Shown here: positions 32,799-45,029 of the stretch, in pieces
Layout of the letters: the number at the start of each line of letters is the position of its first letter
How positions within the stretch are numbered: the first letter of the stretch is position 1
Source: Adiantum capillus-veneris
Taxonomy: Eukaryota > Streptophyta > Polypodiopsida > Polypodiales > Pteridaceae
DNA length: 64,000 nt
Direction of reading: 5' to 3'
Assembly (NCBI GenBank): GCA_014529385.2
Contig: CM043963.1
Span: 71,378,412-71,442,411 of the forward strand
Translations under genes and position numbers: made by a program
Notes under the pieces: model-generated
What the model was told of the DNA's origin: nothing
Database searches by the model: none
What the model saw: the letters and a program-made list of their open reading frames with translations, nothing else

Positions 32799-33146
32799 CT
32801 GCGAAGAACTACACAGCATCGACGGAGGCTACGACAGAAAATTCGGAGCACGCTGGCCAGGCATGCACGACGTCCGATCAGACTACTAACCATGGAGAAA
32901 ATTGATGAGATTCGCCAACGACCGATGCTAGATCAGCTATCCCAACAAGCCGCCCATTTTTTTGCTTAGTCTTTTGCTTGGTTCACATCGATCAACTTAG
33001 GACCCCATAGTATATATCTTTGTTTTGTACTGTTGTTAGGTTATTTTGTTACTCTGACTTTGTATCAGATCCACCACTTTGTAACTTTCGGGTTTCATAG
33101 GTCATTATGGCCTTTTGAAGACGTTAATATAACATTTCATTTCATT

Positions 33147-33191
<45 letters not shown>

Positions 33192-33196
<5 letters not shown>

Positions 33197-34232
33197 CTTC
33201 GACACAGACGTGCTACAGAAGCGTCGAATGTAGGTCGCGAGCTTTAGGCAGCTATCAGAAGTGCATGTCTCAACAAACCTTTTTTTTATTAGCATGGCAT
33301 TGCTCTTTTTTAATACATATGGCGTTGAGAGAGGAGCAGCTCCGCTGGTATGTTGGAGTGGTTTACATGGTATGGCCTTATCTTTAGGGGTGGGAGTTCG
33401 AATCTGTGCTCTCTCTTTTGTAACCAAGTCTTAAAGAGAAGTGAGTGGCATGGTTGGGTTAGAAGGAATCTGGAGGAATCGTTGGATAAATTGAATAAAA
33501 CCAACGGGTTACCAGGTATGGGGTACCAAGTGGAGAAAATTCAAAAATTGGTGGTATTACTTTGGGAAGGAAAGAGGAAGGGTTTACAACCCAAGGAAAA
33601 GGGGGTAGGTCACTAGGAGGCCATGTGCCTTACTTGCCCCCTCTCTCTCACACACACACACACACACACGCACGCGCGCGCACACACACACAATACTTGC
33701 AGGGGTGTCTTTCTGTCTCTCAGCTATTGACGCAGAGGGTGCTCGGGTCTCTCTCTCTCTCTCCCTCTGCAGGAGAGAATCCTCTCTCGTAATGGGGCTT
33801 ATTGTTGTAGCTTAGCTCAACAGAGCTCGCAAGAATAGAGGCTCAGCCTCCTTCGTCTCTGCCGCACGGCGTCGGTGGTTGGCCTTAGGCACGACCAATG
33901 AGCCTTTGGGATTGTTTGGGCATCTTGCTAGTAAATGAATTTTATTAAAGAACACCCAATAAGTAAAGAGAGTGAACGAGGACAAACTCAAAAAAGTAAA
34001 TTTTTGTGAGAGATGAATTACTCTTTAGTTTCCATACCAAATTTAAGACAGGCCTACTGGCTTGCCTGCCCCACTCAGGCACTTGGATAGGAAAGTGGAG
34101 AAGCATCAAGAGATGCACACATCTAGATATAACCAACCATCTTTATGTGCGATTGTTTCTCTCTCACAAGAAGATTTAGAAATTTTCTCATGTAGGAAAA
34201 CAGTCTGTTTTAGTGTTTTTCATACAATGCAT
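33192..34232. other. No supportable gene
   Basis: It includes a SINE-like candidate (33325-33420), (CA)n with CG steps (about 33650-33691) and TC runs near 33750. Open frames are short and not recognised. Confidence 0.5.
33325..33420 (+). repeat. Possible tRNA-derived SINE
   Basis: GAGCAGCTCCGCTGGT resembles an A box, and about 60 bp later GAGTTCGAATCTG resembles a B box. No ends or second copy were found in the window. Confidence 0.3.
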
Positions 34233-34354
34233 AACATCATGAGCTTCTGCTCGAGAGGCACCACATACCTAGCTAGGTACGATTGGCGGTGGTCCCCTGC
34301 CCAATCGTACCTAGCTAGGCATGTGGTGCCTCTCGAGCAGAAGCTCATGATGTT
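34233..34354. repeat. Near-perfect inverted repeat: 54-nt arms, 14-nt loop
   Basis: Arms 34233-34286 and 34301-34354 are complementary except for one position in CACCACATACCTAG against CATGTGGTGCCT. The loop is CGGTGGTCCCCTGC. The transcript would fold into a long hairpin like a young microRNA or siRNA precursor. A foldback transposon is the alternative. Confidence 0.9.
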
Positions 34355-36200
34355 GAAGTAAGTCACAATGTGGGAATTATTGTGAGAATTTGTCCAAAAC
34401 TTCTTGTGTCTCTATTCACATGTTCTTACTCTATCTTATAAGGGTCGTGAGATGCTCATCACTCTTCAGTGCTTAACTGTAAACATGTGCACAAACATGT
34501 TTACAGAAACACACGTTTTATACATATGCCAAAAATAACATTTTCGTATTCTCATTAATTTCAGAGAATTCACTCTTTATTTTTTTGCATCGGGTAATTC
34601 AAAGAACTAGCCTTCACCCAAGTCCCTTACTACTTCATTTTGCATGTGAAACATAATAGTTTTTGCAAGTATTTGACAACATGCTTAGAAGCTTTTAGCT
34701 TTTAGGATTAGACGGGAAAGCGTGCGCCCCGCGCCCACTACTCAATGTCTCTCTTTATAGAAATACGAAAATGACATCTGTCTTTCACATTAGCTTACAT
34801 ATACATAAGATAGTATGCCCCTTTCACATGAAAAAGGAAGAAGAAACACATCACACATAATAGTAGAAAAAGCCATGTGTAGTGATAGTGACAAGATGTT
34901 GCCATTGCTGTTGAATTAAACGTGAGGGGCTTGCATATTCCTTCCAACCCACCTTCCTGTAGTTCTACTCGGCCCTCTTTTGAGCACATGCCTCTTCTTG
35001 CCCATCTTCACATTGTATGGTGCGTGCAAGCTCAATTCTTTAGCCAAAAAGGGCTGCCTTCTTGACAATAGTGACCGAAAAGCAAAAAACTTTCTCCATG
35101 TTAGCTACCTTTGACCGGCGTAACCTTGCCAACTACTAGAGCCTTGACCCGGACCCAAGTGAGTTGCCAGCTCCTTTGTCTACTCAACACCAAGACCTCC
35201 CTCCTCAAGCTTTGGGTCAGGGCTCGGTTTGGGTCTTGCTCCATCAATGCTCATATTCACATCCTTCACACTATAAGACATCGATTCAATACCGATGCCA
35301 AATTACTGACGTCGGTGGCGGATGTCGATATATGCGTAGATAAATTTGGAGGGAGACCATTTACCAAAAAAAAAAATCAAATCTTAAATTTTGGGCACGT
35401 ATTTTGACGCTTATTGCAATATGTATTTCGATGCCATTACTGACACACATACCGACGCATTCACCGACGTCATCTACAAAATAGAACTCGTAAGTTCTTT
35501 TTGCGTTTTTGCCCCATTTTTTGAAGTTCGTCTTGCTCTCCTCCTCCTCACTTGCTTCAGATTTATTGTTGCGGGGCTTTCAGGACTTGGGATATCCACT
35601 CACATACTCCCCTACATTAACAAGGTAAGATTCTTTTCGAGGTTTATGGTAGATTTCTTCATTTCTGTGTGTATGTGTGTGTTAAAGTGTGTGTGTGTTT
35701 TTTGCATATTTGAGGTATTCTCTCAAGTGTTTTGTGCTTACATAGACAGCATGTGAGTGTCCTATCCTTCTCTTCTCTTGCGCGCACGCGCACACACACA
35801 CACACATAATCACACACATGCTCGTAAATACACAAATAAGCAAAAATGCACATTACTTTGTCAATAATTTAAATATACTACACGTGCGTGCACACACACA
35901 CATTTTCAAATTGAGAAAAGAATATAAAAATATTAACTTTGTTATTTTATAAATCTTATTAAAAATCATTATTCACAAACAAACATAATCAAATTTGATA
36001 CTAAAAAATTAAGAGTTATTTTGATTTACTTCAATGTATAATTAGTTTTTTATTTTTATGCAATTTTATGTAAAAATTGAAATATGTTGTTTTTTCAAAT
36101 GTGTGGCATATCGTAGGTGTTGTAAATGTTAGTTAGAATGCTTTAAGTTAAGTTTTTCTGCTAGGTTTTATTTTATATTTGATTATCTTCATACATTTGA
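34355..36200. other. No gene seen
   Basis: AT-rich DNA with short open frames only. It includes CA/GT microsatellites (about 35660-35700, 35783-35808, 35886-35902). Confidence 0.5.
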
Positions 36201-37560
36201 CCATCTTAATATGTTAACGCTAAATTATTAGGATTAGCGGGTTAGGTTTATGTTTAGGTTATAGTGTTGGGTTTAGGTTTGATTATTAGGGTTTAGTCAT
36301 CTTAATACGTTTATGTTAGATTATTAGGGTTAGTGACATTTGATTTAACTGCTAATAAATGGCGGTCCGCATTGGATCGGTTAGGATAATGCAGCTCGTG
36401 GTTTAGCCGTTAGTAGTTGGAAACGCGTATTATATCTCTTAAGGTAAATCATCATTGTTATGTCGATCACGTTGTAAAGGCGGTTGGGGCTTTAGTCCTC
36501 TTAGGGCCAACCGCTTACGGCTAACTGCTTAGGTTCTACTTCTTCACAATTTGGCTGTTTCAGGTTGCTTAGGGCTAGTGTTGTTTTGGGTTACTTAGGG
36601 TTAGTGGCTTTTGATTTGGTTAATCGGTTTAGTGCTGCATTATTATAGTCATGTAAGTAATCTACTTAAGATATACAGCTTAGGGTAAGTGGTTGGACTC
36701 TTTCCGTCCGCTTAGGGTTAGCCGCTTAGGTGTTAGTTCTTTGAATCCAGGTCTCTTAGGGCTAGCCACTTAGGGTTAGCGCCTTTTGATTTGGATGCTC
36801 TAAATCGGCTGATATTAGTGTCGCATTACTTTAGCCATTTCAGTAATCCGCTTAGGGTATGGCGGTTAGGGTGAGCGATGGCTGTTTCAGTTCTCTTAGG
36901 GTTAGGTGCTTAGCGTTATTAGCTTAGGCTAGCCGCTTAGGTGTTAGTACTTAGCAATTTGGTTGTTTCAATCCGCTTAGGATTAGCCACTTAGGGATAG
37001 CGGCTTTAGATTTGACTGCTGTAAATCAACTTAGTGTCGCATTATGTTAGCCATATATTTCAACAAATTAATCCTCTTTGGGTATATAGCACGTAAGCGG
37101 TTAGACTGTTTTAGTCCGCTTAGGGTTCAGGGTTTAGAGCTACTCGCTTATGTGCCACGTCTTTGCAATCTAGTTGTTTCGGGTCGCTTAGGGTTAGCCG
37201 CTAAGGGCTAGCCGCTTAGGTGTCGTTCCTTTGCAATTTAGCTATTTCAAGCCGCTTAAGGACAACCACTTAAGGTTATTTGACCACTCTAAATCAGCTT
37301 AGTGCCTCATTACTTTAGCCATTTCAATAATCTACTTAGAGTAAGTCGTTGAGTAGTTTGAGTTCGCTTAAGGTTTAGGGCTTATGATTACTCACTTAGG
37401 TGTTCGATCTTTGTATTATGCCTGTTTCAGGTCGTTTACGTAAAGCGATGTTTTCTTTGTCCTCTCGAAGTTGGCCGCTCAGGGCTAGCTGTTTAGGTTT
37501 TGATTCTTTGCAATTCGCCCTAAATCAACCGCTAGGAATTTTAGGTTTCATTGACTGTTA
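36200..37560. repeat. Degenerate CTTAGGGTTAG-type repeat array
   Basis: About twenty CTTAGG hexamers, mostly as GCTTAGGGTTAG or GCTTAGGTGTTAG, are spread over 1.3 kb. A larger unit is visible: GCATTACTTTAGCCATTTCA-like text recurs near 36640, 36823, 37050 and 37308, i.e. every ~180-260 bp. The left end also carries plant-telomere-like TTTAGGG variants. It lies just before the CACTA transposase start. Confidence 0.75.
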
Positions 37561-37879
37561 CAATATTAGGGTTTGTACTGGATCTACATGCATTGTCATG
37601 TAGATGCGGGTGTGTACTTATATCGCATTCTCGAATATAGGCATTGACCAATAAAGACGAAAGTAGGTGGTCCTAATCTCTGTGCACCCGAGGTGTGCAG
37701 GGATCGGGCATGTCTAGAGAATGTGAAGTGGTTTAAGTTAGCAAAAAATGGCTTTTGGCCATATGAAGACGCTTATGATTTGGTTGCTAGGATGTGGCTG
37801 TGTCTGGGCGGTTAGGGTAGAAAAATACAAACGATCCTTAGAAATGGCTTGTGCACTTCAAAAACACAAACATACTTCT

Positions 37880-37985
37880 ACAATGCAAACAGACTTTGAC
37901 AAATGGACTTTAATAACGCAAACAGACTTCAATAACGCAAATGAACTTCAGAAACGCAAATGGACTTTAAAAATGCAAACGGCTC
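37880..37985. repeat. 19-bp tandem repeat, about five units
   Basis: Units of the form AACGCAAAYRGACTTYAAT repeat head to tail, with further loose copies near 38040-38070. Confidence 0.75.
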
Positions 37986-38232
37986 TAAAGCGGGTTAGGG
38001 ATAGGGATTGGCCATTTCAATCTGCTTAGGACCACAAAAATAACGCAAATAGACTTAAGAGACGCAACGTTTACCCATTTCCTAGTTTGCTTAGAGCTAA
38101 CTGCTCTAAAGAGATTTTGCTTTAAATAGAAGCTTGGTATGTTTTAAATTAGAGTGCTGTGAATTAAAGCATTTTGTTTTGAGGTTTATGACGAGTGATT
38201 TGTTAATTTGTTGCATCATCTGTAGATTAATC

Positions 38233-39938
38233 ATGGATGATAGGATGACGTGTCCTTGTGCGCAATGCAAGCATCAAATCTTCCAAAAACAAAAAATCTG
38301 TGATCCGAGATCTCATGGTCCAGAGAAAATCGATCAACCCCCACAAATAGATATTCCTCCAATTTCATCATAGAGAAGGCGAATATCAAACAAACTGCCA
38401 TCGGTGGAGTCCACCTCACCAACACTCGATGCCACATTCCAAGCAGTTGAGAACAAATGTTAGACGTGTTCTTTGACATGGACCCCACCAAGGTGTCAAA
38501 AATATTCAAGGCAGCACTGCAAATCAACCTCAATCATCCCATCAATATCGACAACATGAGAGCAACGATAAAGAAGAACAAATGATGTAGACTCTTGCAT
38601 GTAGGTCGCTTTACAATGGTGCAAAAATATTAGTTCTCCGTACCGCTTTGGCAATGCTTAATTTGCAGTTTGTTTATGGGTGGTCTGACATGAGTGTCAC
38701 AGAGCTTTTCAGATAAATATACTATATACTAAGCATCAACCCAAAGTTCAATACTGTGTATTGTGTTGACGTGTTAATGTATTGATAGGATGCTCAACGA
38801 GCAAATTTTGTCGGAAGGCAATCACATGCCCCCGGTCGGCCACTAAAAAGCTTCTTACTAGCTTGGGCATGGATTATCATAAAATACATACATGTTATAA
38901 TAAGTATATACTCTTGCGCAATGAGTATGAAAATTTGAAACAATGTCCCAAATGTGGATCAAACAGGTATAGAGAGGACACACAAGGAATTTGTCCTTGC
39001 AAAGATTCTCCAACACTTTCCTATCATTCCAAGAATAAAGAGCATGTTCAGGTGCAAGTCTATAGCAACTTTAATGACATGGCACACCAATACTAGATTC
39101 ACATATGATGTGATGCGGGTTCCTGCCGACTCTCGTACATGGAAGCACATAGAAGAAAGATGGCCTACATTCAAGGATGAGATGTGATGCGGGTGCCTAC
39201 CGATTCTCGTGCATGGAAGCACATAGAAGAAAGATGGCCTACATTCAAGGATGAGCCTCGTTGTATCCGTTTTGACCTGGCATTGGATGGAGTAAACCCC
39301 TTTGGATTAAAGAGTTTGTCATGGAGCACACTACCTATTTGCTTGGTTGATTATAATCTTCCACCATGGTTAGCTATCTAGAAGGGCCATCTGCTATTCT
39401 CACTATTTTCCCACGAAAATACAAGGCAAAGAACATGGACGTCTATCTAGCACCACTTATAGAAGAGCTACAAAGCTTGTGGACGGGGATCGATATGGTT
39501 GATATGTCCCAATTGATCGAACGATGACATGCCCATGTGCAAGGCATTCTCATGTAGACCATGCACGATTGGCTAGCTTTGGTGAGTGTTCAGGTAAGTA
39601 TCTTTGAAACCCTCACCTATATGCAATACCTGGCCTGGTCAACACTTTTATTTTATTTTTATAATTTTGAAGCTTTACTCGGACAATCATGCATGTCGGA
39701 TACGTGGTCCTTGACTTGGCTTTCGCCACTTTGATTCCTTGAGCAAGACAATTTACGAGGAGCATGGTAGATTTTTACCTGAAGGATATGAGCTATGTGG
39801 ACCAAATATGCAAACACGACATGCATCCAATGAAAGCAAGTGATTCAAAGAACATGTGGCTAGAGAGGGGAGATTTCAAGCCACTCGGCATGAAGAGACT
39901 CTCTAATTTCCATGAATTCCCGTATTGGAGTGACCTAC
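38233..39938 (+). pseudogene. CACTA TNP2 transposase, N-terminal half
   Basis: The start reads MDDRMTCPCAQCKHQ, like the Cys-containing transposase-associated domain. Next come LGMDYHKIHTCYNKYILLRN and EYENLKQCPKCGSNRYRED, then FPIIPRIKSMFRCKSIATLM, then SRTWKHIEERWPTFKDEPRC and LALDGVNPFGLKSLSWSTLP and LVDYNLPPW, then KNMDVYLAPLIEELQSLW, and finally FHEFPYWSDLL at the insertion point. This is the TNP2 order. Frameshifts, stops and a 74-bp tandem duplication (39107-39254) have inactivated it. TNP2 would bind and cut the element's ends in the nucleus. Confidence 0.85.
39107..39254 (+). repeat. 74-bp tandem duplication inside TNP2
   Basis: GATGTGATGCGGGT...CAAGGATGA occurs twice back to back (39107-39180, 39181-39254) with four or so differences. 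The unit is not a multiple of three, so it shifts the frame. Confidence 0.9.
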
Positions 39939-40631
39939 TGTAATGGAAATGGCCTATGAACTTTGAGAGTAGCGGAATTAGGAAATTAGATAAAGCACTT
40001 TTGTGAGATTACTTTGCGAGCATAGCGGGTGAACTCAATTGATGGTAGCAACATAAACATGGTACTTAGTTAACTTGTCGTGAATAATATTTTGCAAGAG
40101 AAAAAGTTTAGAGAACATGACAACAATTGAGGACCGTATTCATACGGAGCCGGTCCCCCCTCCAATAGGCATTTGTATTATAGTTTCTCCCATCAAGAGA
40201 GACTTGGTATAATACAATCTTTGTGTTCCTTGTGACCTTGGTGATGCAATGAAGATGGAAAGCTGCATGCATCACAAGCATAACATAAACTTTGTAGAAA
40301 GCATTCACTATCCCAAGCCTCAGTCCCAAGGCCTCAAACACCTTCGAAGGTGGAGAGAGCTAGCAGGGAATGAGGGTAGGGAAGAGGAAGAAGAAACATT
40401 CCATAGGAGAAAGAAATAGTTCCTCACTTATCATCACTCTTCTTGCTAGTATACATAATAGCATAGTAAATGAAGATGGAGAAGATGGCAAGCTTAAGCA
40501 TTGAAGCATGGCTCTTGGTTGGATTTGCATTCCATAGCCAAGAGTGTTGGTGTAAGCTCTCACTTCTCACAAGCTTGGAGAAGGAGGTGGAGTTCCTCTA
40601 CTGTCACCAAGTGAGAATGAATCCACAAAAT

Positions 40632-40662
<31 letters not shown>

Positions 40663-41620
40663 GTGTATACCCCCTCAACACACCCCTTGCTTGCTTGGGG
40701 CGAGTTCTACTCTGTTTTTCATGTCTCAAGCTCATTGGACCCTCTCCCCCTAGCCAATCACATGCAGCATGCATTTCAAGTACATGGGTACTCTTTGGAC
40801 AAGTGTCCTCCTTACCCCTTAGAGAGAGAGAGCTTGAAAATATCTAGATATTTTTGGATGGAACTAGAAGCTCATTGGACCCCTCTTTAGCCCAACCAAT
40901 AGCATTCAAGCACACCATGTGGCTAAGCATAGGGAGAGTCTGACATGTGTCCCATGTGCCCCTTGAGAAAAGGGGTGCCCTTTGGGTGAGTGGGAGGCTA
41001 AGTCAAAGATTCCCCTAAATTTGGGGCTTTCCCCCTCCTTTGTAGGGTCTCTTTTTACTCAAGCACCTTATCTCCCATGCATGGGAAGCTTCTCAAGCAC
41101 CTTCCTCATTAAGCATGACAAGCACCTCAAGCACCTTAGTCATCAAGCACGACAAGCACCTCAAGCACCTTAGTCATCAAGCACGACAAGAACCTCAAGC
41201 TTAGGTCGGGTTCCCACCTCAAGCTCAACCCTAGCTTGCCTAAGGTCAAAGGACTTTTAACACTAACTATTGGAGGTCTTTAGTGAAGCTAACCCTAAGG
41301 TATTTTAAGCTCCATTAGATGCATGTTGCTCTTTGATAGACTACTTCCTTTTGGACCCATATTGAGATGTAGCCATCTCTACTCTTGGTCCCCTACTGAG
41401 ACAAGTCTAGAAGCACTTATTGCACATTGCTCTTTGGTAGACCATCTCCTTTTGGACCCGTATTGAGATGCAACCATCTCTCCTTTTGGTCCCCTGTTGA
41501 GACAGGTCTAGAAGCACATGTCTCAATTCTAACTCTTGTTCCCGTTTATTCTCCCACATTAAATGATCAGTTTAATATGACAAAATCATTTGGGTATGCT
41601 AGATATTAGATTTTATGACA
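39939..41620 (-). repeat. LTR of the gypsy element (left; 3' LTR in element orientation)
   Basis: It begins TGTAATGGAAATGG and ends GATTTTATGACA. It contains a (GT)n of about 29 bp (40634-40662), a ~34-bp minisatellite near 41090-41195 (TCAAGCACCTTAGTCATCAA core) and a ~100-bp tandem duplication at 41327-41520 (TTGCTCTTTGRTAGAC start). Confidence 0.9.
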
Positions 41621-41635
41621 TTACCTCTCTCTTGA

Positions 41636-43163
41636 AATCATAGTCGTCCTCGAGTATGAGGTAGAGAAGATAAAGCCTAGTCATTAGTCCATGTTTCTTA
41701 GCGGGTAGAGGATCCTTTTTACCCTATGACATCATTCCAAGATAGATGACTAATCCATTTGGTCCTTGGGAGACGTAGCTGCCGCAAGCATGTCTGCTCT
41801 TTAGTCCATATCATACTTCCAAAGTAGAGTGACAAGTTCTACTTGGTGTTTGGGAGACGTTGTCACCACAAACATGATTCTAAGCATGCATACAATTTAA
41901 ATTTGTGCACAATAAAAAGAGAACTAGTCTTATAAGACAAAAACATTTTTAATTTAGAATGCATTTTCACATGCTTACTTTAAGGCATCATTGTAAGTAT
42001 TGACAAGGTTCATATTATCCTTAAGCTAGGTTCTTTGCATCCATCTAGCATCTTTAAAAGAATAATTCTTAAACTTAATAAGATATCGTCAGATAATCTT
42101 ACCTTGTCTTCATGTCATAGGATAGACTCAGATTGAAGTACTTGATCTCCGATGTTTGGAGGGTCTGCAACTATTGCTTCTTTTAATGGCACTCCTTTGT
42201 AAGGCTTATGTAGGCTCTCATGGAAAACATGGTGCATGAGCCAATGGTCGGGGCAACTTTAATTGATAAGCAATCTCATTGATTGGCTCAAGAATTTAAA
42301 AAGGAACATAGTATCTTTTTGCTAGGTTAGCATAATACTCTTGGTGGCCCATAGGATTCTTGTACGTAGTATGTCTTGGATGAGCCTTGAGAAACTTTAG
42401 CAAGACCCAATCATTTTACTTAAAGGCTAAGGCTCTTTTGTGCTTATCAGCAGACAACAGCCCTTTTTGCCTTTGCTTTGAGATGGATATAACCTCTTTA
42501 ATCTTTGGAAAAGATTCTTGTGAGTCTCGGCTATATTCATTAGTAGCGAAGATCTTCCCACGTACTTTAAGTAGTAAGGGACTTTTGGATCTTCCCTCTT
42601 TAACTTTGAAAGGTGCTTTCCCCATAGAAGTATGTACAATGTCATTGTACGCATACTCTATAAGAGGTAGGTTTTTCTCTCATTGAGAAAGTTGATCTAC
42701 TTCCATGACATAGGCTTTTAGTAGATTAAGAATCGTTAGATTAGTTATTTCACTTTGGTCATCCGTTTGTGGATGATAGGCCGAAAGAGAAATTTAATCT
42801 ACTTCCTAGATTCTCAAAGAGACCCTTCTAGAAATTATTGGTCATTCTAGGATCTTTGTCCGACACTATGGATGTTGGAAAGCCATGATGCTTGAAAATT
42901 TGAGATCTGAAGAGGGTTGCCATTTGATGTGCCTTAATAGTCTTTCTGACAGGCATAGAGTGTGTTTTCTTGTTAAGCTTGTCGACTGAAACAATCCAAG
43001 TTGCTTCCCCCGATCAAATTTCAACTTTTGGTATACCACACATTTTGAAACATACTGTTGTATGTTTACTTTTCATGGTAGACCAATAGAAATACATTTC
43101 TACTCCTTGAAGAGTAGATTATGGATTCCCGCTTTGCCCCGCATAAGGAGAAGTATGGGATTC
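41636..43163 (-). pseudogene. Gypsy integrase region
   Basis: On the minus strand YHPQTDDQSEITN (near 42745-42785) is the conserved integrase-core motif. Further along, DKHKRALAFK and ILEPINEIAYQLKLP match the post-core tail. Stops interrupt it throughout. Confidence 0.75.
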
Positions 43164-44500
43164 CTACATGACTTTCTTATTGTATGGGTGAGTAACACAT
43201 AGCCTATTTCCGTTTGGAAGATAACCATCCTTCAAGGTGAATGGTTCTTTTTTCTTCCCTACTCTTTTCTTCCCTAATGCAAAGGCTGTAATTACATACT
43301 TAAAGTCTTGATCAGTAGAATACTCATCTATCATAAAAGATAGATCATTATGAGTTGCTATATACACCACATTTACCCTTGGTCGTTGTGAAAGTGCATC
43401 GACCACTTGATTGTGCTTGCTAACAATGTGAGCAATATGAAATTTAAATTGCAAAAGAAAATTTGCCCACCTCATTTGTTTGTTGGAGAGATTGCTTCAT
43501 GAAGTTCTTGAGGCTTTGTGATCCATTCGAAGGATGAATGGAGTCCCCAAGTGATAGTGGTTCCACGTGTTTAGGGCATATAGAATAGCTAGTAGCTCTT
43601 TTTCGTATTGGTCCAATACTCACTTATCGAAGTTGAGTCTTTGACTCTCATATGCTATGGCATGCCCTTCTTGAAGCAAAATAGCTTCAAGGCAATTACC
43701 ACAAGCATCACATTGGACTTCAAATGGCTTTGAGAGATCTAGTAGTGTGAGCGCACGTTGAGAGATAAGATTCTCCTTAAGCTTCTTCAAAAGCTTCTTG
43801 CACTTTTGCAGTCCATGAATACTTAACGTTCTTTTTTTGTTAAGTCATGTAATGGGCCTGCTATTAGTGAGAATATTTTCTATGAAGCATCTATAGTATG
43901 CACACATACCTATGAAGCTTCATACCTCCTATAGATTCCTTGGATTAGGCCATCCTTTTATTATCTCAAACTTTGTTGGATCCATACAGGTGCCATTTTT
44001 AGAGATAATGTGACCTAATATTGAATCTCTTGTAGGAAAAAATCACTTTTCTTTTGATTAATGAAAAGCTTATTCTCTCTCATAACTTGAAAGATTACTT
44101 GGAGGTGTCCCTTGTACTCTTCAAGAGAATTTGAATGGCCTAAAGATTTTGTCCATCATGAGTTTGAATGCGTCTGGATCATTTTTCAGGGCAAAACTTG
44201 TAACTTATCATAGATCTTCTACTCGCGGCACGGGAAACCTATTTTTGATAGATCTTATTTAGTGATCTATAGTCGACACACATGTGACATGTGTCGTTTT
44301 TCTTTTACACTAAAAGTAATGGTGAACAAAATGGAGAGGAGCTAGACCTCACCATCCCTTTTTCCACCAATTCATGCACTTGCCTCATGATCTCCTCTTG
44401 TTGAGTTTGTGAAACTCGATAAGGAGGCTTGTTAGGCGGTGAGCTTCCTGATAGGAGATCAATTGCATGGTCATCATCCCTCATTTTAGAGGTAGCTCAC
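43164..44500 (-). pseudogene. Gypsy reverse transcriptase and RNase H region
   Basis: The open frame at 43164-43475 has FKFHIAHIVSKHNQVVDALS, the RNase H/connection end, followed by an integrase zinc-region start (KDGYLPNGNRLCV). Toward 44270-44400 the minus strand shows CHMCVDYRSLN-like RT text. The region is strongly broken. Confidence 0.7.
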
Positions 44501-44699
44501 TAGGGATGTCATCAAAGAAAACATCTTGGAATCCATTTAGGAAATTAGACAACTCTAATTCCTCTTGATTTCCTTTATTGCAGGGATATGGTGTTCCCTA
44601 ACTCATTAGCATCTATGTACATGCTCTTTTCCCTGTAGGTGAGTAGATTCTCCTTTCAAGGAACTTCATGTTGGAAGCCATGCGGTTAAACCATGGTGC

Positions 44700-45010
44700 C
44701 CCAACGATAACTTACTCATGTTTGAGAGGGGAGATGAAGAAATCCTCTTTGTCCACATAACTTTGGACATGAAGCCTCAATTTTTCAGTGAAGGGAGTAA
44801 CTAAGATGTCTTGTCCCTTGATAGATCCATCGGCATCTCCCATCTTGTGGGCTTGTATGCCTAGCTTGGTGGTCAACTCCGTGGATATTGAAGTTGTGAG
44901 TTGAACCAGGGTCAAAACAAAATAAAGGCATCATGTTTTGCATCTTTCCCCAAGCATAGGAAAGGAGAAATCCTTGGCAATGAGCATCCTCTTTTGGAGC
45001 TTCAAACATA
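44700..45010 (-). pseudogene. Gypsy aspartic protease
   Basis: The minus-strand text reads MPLFCFDPGSTHNF, the D-x-G-S/A-T active-site pattern of retroelement proteases (here Asp-Pro-Gly-Ser-Thr). It continues in a neighbouring frame as LTTKLGIQAHKMGDADGSIK. A frameshift lies at the active site. Confidence 0.75.
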
Positions 45011-45029
45011 GAGGCTCTAGGAGTCTCAT

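Larger units (their letters stand above)
28177..33191 (+). mobile_element. Nearly complete LINE retrotransposon
   Basis: In order: a GC-rich 5' region, ORF1 (about 28365-29262), an endonuclease and reverse transcriptase ORF2 (about 29270-32798), a 3' region and the family terminus (33095-33150) followed by (CT)n to 33191. Frameshifts and stops in both ORFs, plus a C run of about 23 bp at 30532-30554, show it is dead. It belongs to the same family as the deleted copy in intron 3 of the PAXX-like gene. Confidence 0.88.

Noticed and set aside
36200..37560. True telomere or CRISPR-like array
   Set aside because: Units are degenerate, of mixed length and without constant spacers; only similarity to telomeric TTTAGGG is local.
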